Below are positions 61,051 through 64,000 of a DNA stretch of 64,000 nt, piece after piece. Below the pieces are notes generated by a model. That model worked only from the letters and a program-made list of their open reading frames with translations, was not told where the DNA came from and did not search any database. Location: the NCBI RefSeq assembly GCF_013114545.1, contig NZ_VTXI01000020.1:1-64000 (forward strand). The letters are read 5' to 3'. Each line of letters starts with the position of its first letter. The stretch's first letter is position 1. Origin of the DNA: Vibrio sp. RE86 (GTDB taxonomy: Bacteria; Pseudomonadota; Gammaproteobacteria; Enterobacterales; Vibrionaceae). Position numbers and translations under genes: made by a program.

Positions 61051-62946
61051 ATGCTTTATCACGAAAAATTTGACGTCATTGTTGTTGGTGGCGGTCACGC
61101 AGGAACGGAAGCCGCACTCGCATCAGCTCGTACGGGGCAAAATACGCTTTTGCTTACTCACAATATTGACACTTTAGGTCAAATGTCATGTAACCCAGCA
61201 ATTGGTGGCATTGGCAAAGGCCATTTAGTGAAAGAGGTTGATGCAATGGGTGGTCTAATGGCTCAAGCCATCGATCATTCGGGTATTCAGTTTAGAACAC
61301 TTAATGCTTCTAAAGGTCCGGCAGTGCGTGCTACGCGTGCTCAGGCAGATCGTGCTCTTTACAAAGCTTATGTTCGCCATGCGTTAGAAAATTCACCGAA
61401 CTTGACCTTGTTCCAACAGTCGGTTGATGACTTGATTGTAGAAAACGATCAAGTGACAGGCGTTGTTACTCAAATGGGTCTGCGTTTCTACGCCAAAGCA
61501 GTGGTTTTAACAGTAGGTACCTTCCTCGGTGGTAAGATCCACATCGGTATGGAAAGTTCTTCTGGTGGCCGCGCAGGTGATCCTCCATCGATCGCATTGG
61601 CAGATCGACTACGCGAACTTCCGTTTAGAGTCGATCGTCTTAAGACTGGTACTCCACCACGTATTGATGCCCGCAGTGTCGATTTTTCGGAACTGGAAGT
61701 TCAGCATGGTGATAATCCAACGCCAGTCTTTTCTTTCATGGGTCAGCGCACACAGCACCCAAGACAAATTCCGTGTTTTATCACGCACACCAATGAAAGC
61801 ACTCACGATGTGATTCGTAATAACCTCGATCGTAGTCCAATGTATGCGGGTGTGATTGAAGGTATCGGTCCACGTTACTGTCCTTCGATTGAAGACAAGG
61901 TGATGCGTTTTGCGGATAAAAACAGTCACCAGATTTTTATTGAGCCAGAAGGCTTAGATACACATGAGTTGTATCCAAATGGTATTTCCACCAGCTTACC
62001 ATTTGACGTTCAAGTTCAGATTGTTCGCTCAATGAAGGGTTTTGAGAATGCACATATCGTTCGCCCTGGTTATGCGATTGAATACGATTTCTTTGACCCT
62101 CGTGATTTGAAACACACTTACGAGACTAAGTTTATCAACGGTTTATTCTTCGCTGGACAGATTAACGGTACAACTGGCTACGAAGAAGCAGCAGCACAAG
62201 GCCTGATGGCAGGTTTGAATGCCAGCTTGTACAGCCAAGACAAAGAAGGCTGGAGCCCACGCCGCGATCAAGCTTACATGGGCGTGTTGATTGATGATCT
62301 ATCAACCATGGGTACCAAAGAACCGTACCGCATGTTCACATCTCGTGCGGAATACCGTTTGCTACTTCGTGAAGACAATGCAGATTTACGTTTGACAGAA
62401 AAAGCGCGTGAGTTGGGCTTAGTCGACGATGCTCGCTGGGCTCGATTCAATGAAAAGATCGAAAACATGGCCACTGAGCGTCAACGTTTGGCAGAAACTT
62501 GGATGAATCCAAAGTCAGAAGGTGTTGATGCGCTTAATGAACTGCTGAAATCACCAATGACTCGCGAAGCGAGCGGTGAAGATCTACTTCGTCGTCCGGA
62601 GATGTCTTACGATCAACTGACTAAGCTTGATGCTTTTGCACCTGCTATGGACGATCAACAAGCCGCTGAGCAAGTTGAAATCCAAGTGAAGTACGAAGGT
62701 TACATTAAGCGCCAGCAAGATGAGATTGAAAAATCGCTTCGTCATGAGAACACCAAATTGCCTGTGGATTTGGATTACTCCAAAGTGAGCGGTCTTTCAA
62801 ACGAAGTCGTGGCTAAGCTAACGGATGCAAAACCTGAGTCTATCGGCATTGCGTCACGTATTTCTGGTATCACACCAGCGGCGATTTCGATTCTACTGGT
62901 TCATTTGAAAAAACATGGCATGCTTAAAAAAGGCGAGGAAGAATAA
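61051..62946 (+). CDS. mnmG: tRNA uridine-5-carboxymethylaminomethyl enzyme MnmG
   Basis: MnmG (GidA) is the FAD-dependent partner of MnmE in wobble-uridine modification. The 631-residue protein has the FAD loop VGGGHAGTEAA (about 11-21), the CNPAIGGIGKGHL motif (about 47-59) and the second dinucleotide motif, plus a helical C-terminal domain ending EGYIKRQ ... HLKKHGML. A possible -10 TAGAAT (60998-61003) with weak -35 lies between oriC and the start. rsmG overlaps by one base. Confidence 0.97.
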   Translation: MLYHEKFDVIVVGGGHAGTEAALASARTGQNTLLLTHNIDTLGQMSCNPAIGGIGKGHLVKEVDAMGGLMAQAIDHSGIQFRTLNASKGPAVRATRAQADRALYKAYVRHALENSPNLTLFQQSVDDLIVENDQVTGVVTQMGLRFYAKAVVLTVGTFLGGKIHIGMESSSGGRAGDPPSIALADRLRELPFRVDRLKTGTPPRIDARSVDFSELEVQHGDNPTPVFSFMGQRTQHPRQIPCFITHTNESTHDVIRNNLDRSPMYAGVIEGIGPRYCPSIEDKVMRFADKNSHQIFIEPEGLDTHELYPNGISTSLPFDVQVQIVRSMKGFENAHIVRPGYAIEYDFFDPRDLKHTYETKFINGLFFAGQINGTTGYEEAAAQGLMAGLNASLYSQDKEGWSPRRDQAYMGVLIDDLSTMGTKEPYRMFTSRAEYRLLLREDNADLRLTEKARELGLVDDARWARFNEKIENMATERQRLAETWMNPKSEGVDALNELLKSPMTREASGEDLLRRPEMSYDQLTKLDAFAPAMDDQQAAEQVEIQVKYEGYIKRQQDEIEKSLRHENTKLPVDLDYSKVSGLSNEVVAKLTDAKPESIGIASRISGITPAAISILLVHLKKHGMLKKGEEE

Positions 62947-63578
62947 TGTCTCAACTGCGAACTCAGCTCGACGCTCTTATTGCTCAAACTGAACTTGAAG
63001 TATCTGAGCAGCAGCGTCAGCAACTTATTGGTTACGTTGAGATGCTCGATAAGTGGAACAAAGCGTACAACTTGACCTCTGTTCGTGATCCAAAAGAGAT
63101 GCTGGTTAAGCACATCATGGACAGCATCATTGTTAGCACTCACTTACAAGGTGAGAGCTATATTGATGTCGGTACTGGTCCTGGTTTGCCAGGCGTTCCA
63201 TTGGCGATCATGAGCCCTGAAAAAACCTTTGTTCTTCTCGATAGTTTGGGCAAACGTATTCGCTTTATTAAGCAAGTACTTCATGAGCTGAAGATTGAAA
63301 ATGTGACGCCGATTCAAAGTCGAGTCGAAGAGTATCAACCTGAAGACAAGTTTGATGGTGTACTAAGCCGAGCATTCGCGTCAATGACTGACATGGTCGA
63401 ATGGTGTCATCACTTGCCAAAAGCAGAGACTGGGCACTTCTTAGCACTGAAAGGCTTATTACCACAGGATGAGATTGAGCAATTACCAGAGTGGTGTTCT
63501 GTGACAGAGGTCAAAGCTTTGAATGTTCCTCAATTGGAAGGCGAGCGTCATCTAGTAATCTTATCGCGCAAGGAATAA
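62946..63578 (+). CDS. rsmG: 16S rRNA (guanine-527-N7) methyltransferase
   Basis: RsmG (GidB) methylates G527 of 16S rRNA with SAM. The 210-residue class I methyltransferase has the SAM loop YIDVGTGPGLPGVPLA (about 72-87) and the FDGVLSRAFAS segment (about 136-146). Its ATG overlaps the mnmG stop (TAATG). parA follows 14 bp after its end. Confidence 0.96.
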   Translation: MSQLRTQLDALIAQTELEVSEQQRQQLIGYVEMLDKWNKAYNLTSVRDPKEMLVKHIMDSIIVSTHLQGESYIDVGTGPGLPGVPLAIMSPEKTFVLLDSLGKRIRFIKQVLHELKIENVTPIQSRVEEYQPEDKFDGVLSRAFASMTDMVEWCHHLPKAETGHFLALKGLLPQDEIEQLPEWCSVTEVKALNVPQLEGERHLVILSRKE

Positions 63579-63592
63579 TAGCGAGGTCCATT

Positions 63593-64000
63593 GTGGGAAA
63601 AATCGTAGCAATAGCCAATCAGAAAGGCGGGGTTGGTAAGACAACAACCTGTATCAACTTGGCCGCATCAATGGCAGCAACCAAGCGCAAAGTCTTGGTG
63701 ATTGATCTTGACCCACAAGGGAACGCAACTATGGCCAGCGGCGTCGACAAGTATCAAGTCGACGCTTCGGCATACGAACTTCTGGTCGAAGATGTACCGT
63801 TTGAAGAAGTGGTGTGCCGTAAAACCTCAGGCAATTATGACCTGATCGCCGCGAATGGTGATGTTACCGCGGCAGAAATCAAATTAATGGAAGTGTTTGC
63901 GCGAGAAGTTCGTCTCAAGCACGCACTCGCTTCAGTTCGCGATAACTATGATTTCATCTTTATCGATTGTCCTCCCTCTCTAAACCTTCTTACAATCAAC
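63593..64000 (+). CDS. parA: chromosome partitioning ATPase ParA (partial, cut by the window edge)
   Basis: ParA drives segregation of the chromosome 1 origin together with ParB and parS. The first 136 codons are present and stay open to the edge. They include the deviant Walker A QKGGVGKTT (about 10-18) and the Walker B region FIFIDCPPSLN near the end. The start is GTG at 63593 behind GCGAGGT. It follows rsmG, the standard mnmG-rsmG-parA-parB order. Confidence 0.95.
   Translation, partial: MGKIVAIANQKGGVGKTTTCINLAASMAATKRKVLVIDLDPQGNATMASGVDKYQVDASAYELLVEDVPFEEVVCRKTSGNYDLIAANGDVTAAEIKLMEVFAREVRLKHALASVRDNYDFIFIDCPPSLNLLTIN

Noticed and set aside
1..64000. CRISPR arrays, insertion sequences, prophage, integron or toxin-antitoxin modules
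   Set aside because: I found no regularly spaced repeats, transposase or integrase motifs, or paired small toxin-antitoxin genes; nearly all of the window is accounted for by core genes.

Overview
The window is from the large chromosome (chromosome 1) of a Vibrio species. It covers the replication origin and the housekeeping genes on both sides of it. The evidence is gene order and content: mioC-oriC-mnmG-rsmG-parA, dnaA-dnaN-recF-gyrB, rpmH-rnpA-yidD-yidC-mnmE, the def-fmt-rsmB-trkA-trkH cluster, an ilvGMEDA operon with its attenuator, a MneA exporter and a DUF2860 outer-membrane protein. Every protein I recognise is closest in form to its gamma-proteobacterial or Vibrio relative. I see no insertion sequence, prophage, CRISPR array, integron or tRNA. 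The species cannot be fixed from the sequence alone.

Layout. 1-300: two leftward promoters and the boxA leader of an rRNA operon whose 16S gene lies just off the left edge. 418-8786: gamma carbonic anhydrase, then leftward tsaC-hemF-aroE-DUF1488, rightward purEK with a PurR box, and leftward lysM-dprA-smg-yrdD. 8947-15261: def-fmt, rsmB, trkA-trkH and a DUF3157 protein. 15258-27048: trhA, a Spo0M-like protein, a poorly explained small-ORF region, a 1287-residue FG-GAP/choice-of-anchor surface protein, yihD, ccoG, srkA-dsbA, yihG and a DUF2860 outer-membrane protein. 27082-36565: comM, the complete ilvGMEDA operon with leader peptide and terminator, and acuI. 36633-39188: a diheme cytochrome pair that looks like thiosulfate dehydrogenase (tsdB-tsdA) behind a LysR regulator. 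39250-46816: tusA, small membrane proteins, mneA with a manganese (yybP-ykoY) riboswitch, glyQS, avtA, a lipoprotein, and ibpA with a sigma-32 promoter and a ROSE-type RNA thermometer.

47155-64000: the replication region. dnaA-dnaN-recF-gyrB runs leftward. A three-gene cystine-type ABC importer runs rightward and sits between dnaA and rpmH. Then follow rpmH-rnpA-yidD-yidC, mnmE, mioC, the origin (DnaA boxes, 13 GATC sites, four GATC-led AT-rich repeats), mnmG-rsmG and the start of parA, cut by the right edge.

Most of the window is conserved core genome and I found no convincing new multi-gene system. The least explained parts are 16830-17360 (a 55-codon ORF ending in a strong terminator, followed by a perfect 17-bp inverted repeat just before the giant surface-protein gene), that surface protein itself, the repeats before the DUF2860 gene, a short ORF whose stop overlaps the ilvG start, and the LysR-tsdBA cluster. 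Several starts are TTG or GTG (fmt, rnpA, mneA, dnaA, parA) and were chosen from family length and ribosome-binding-site position.
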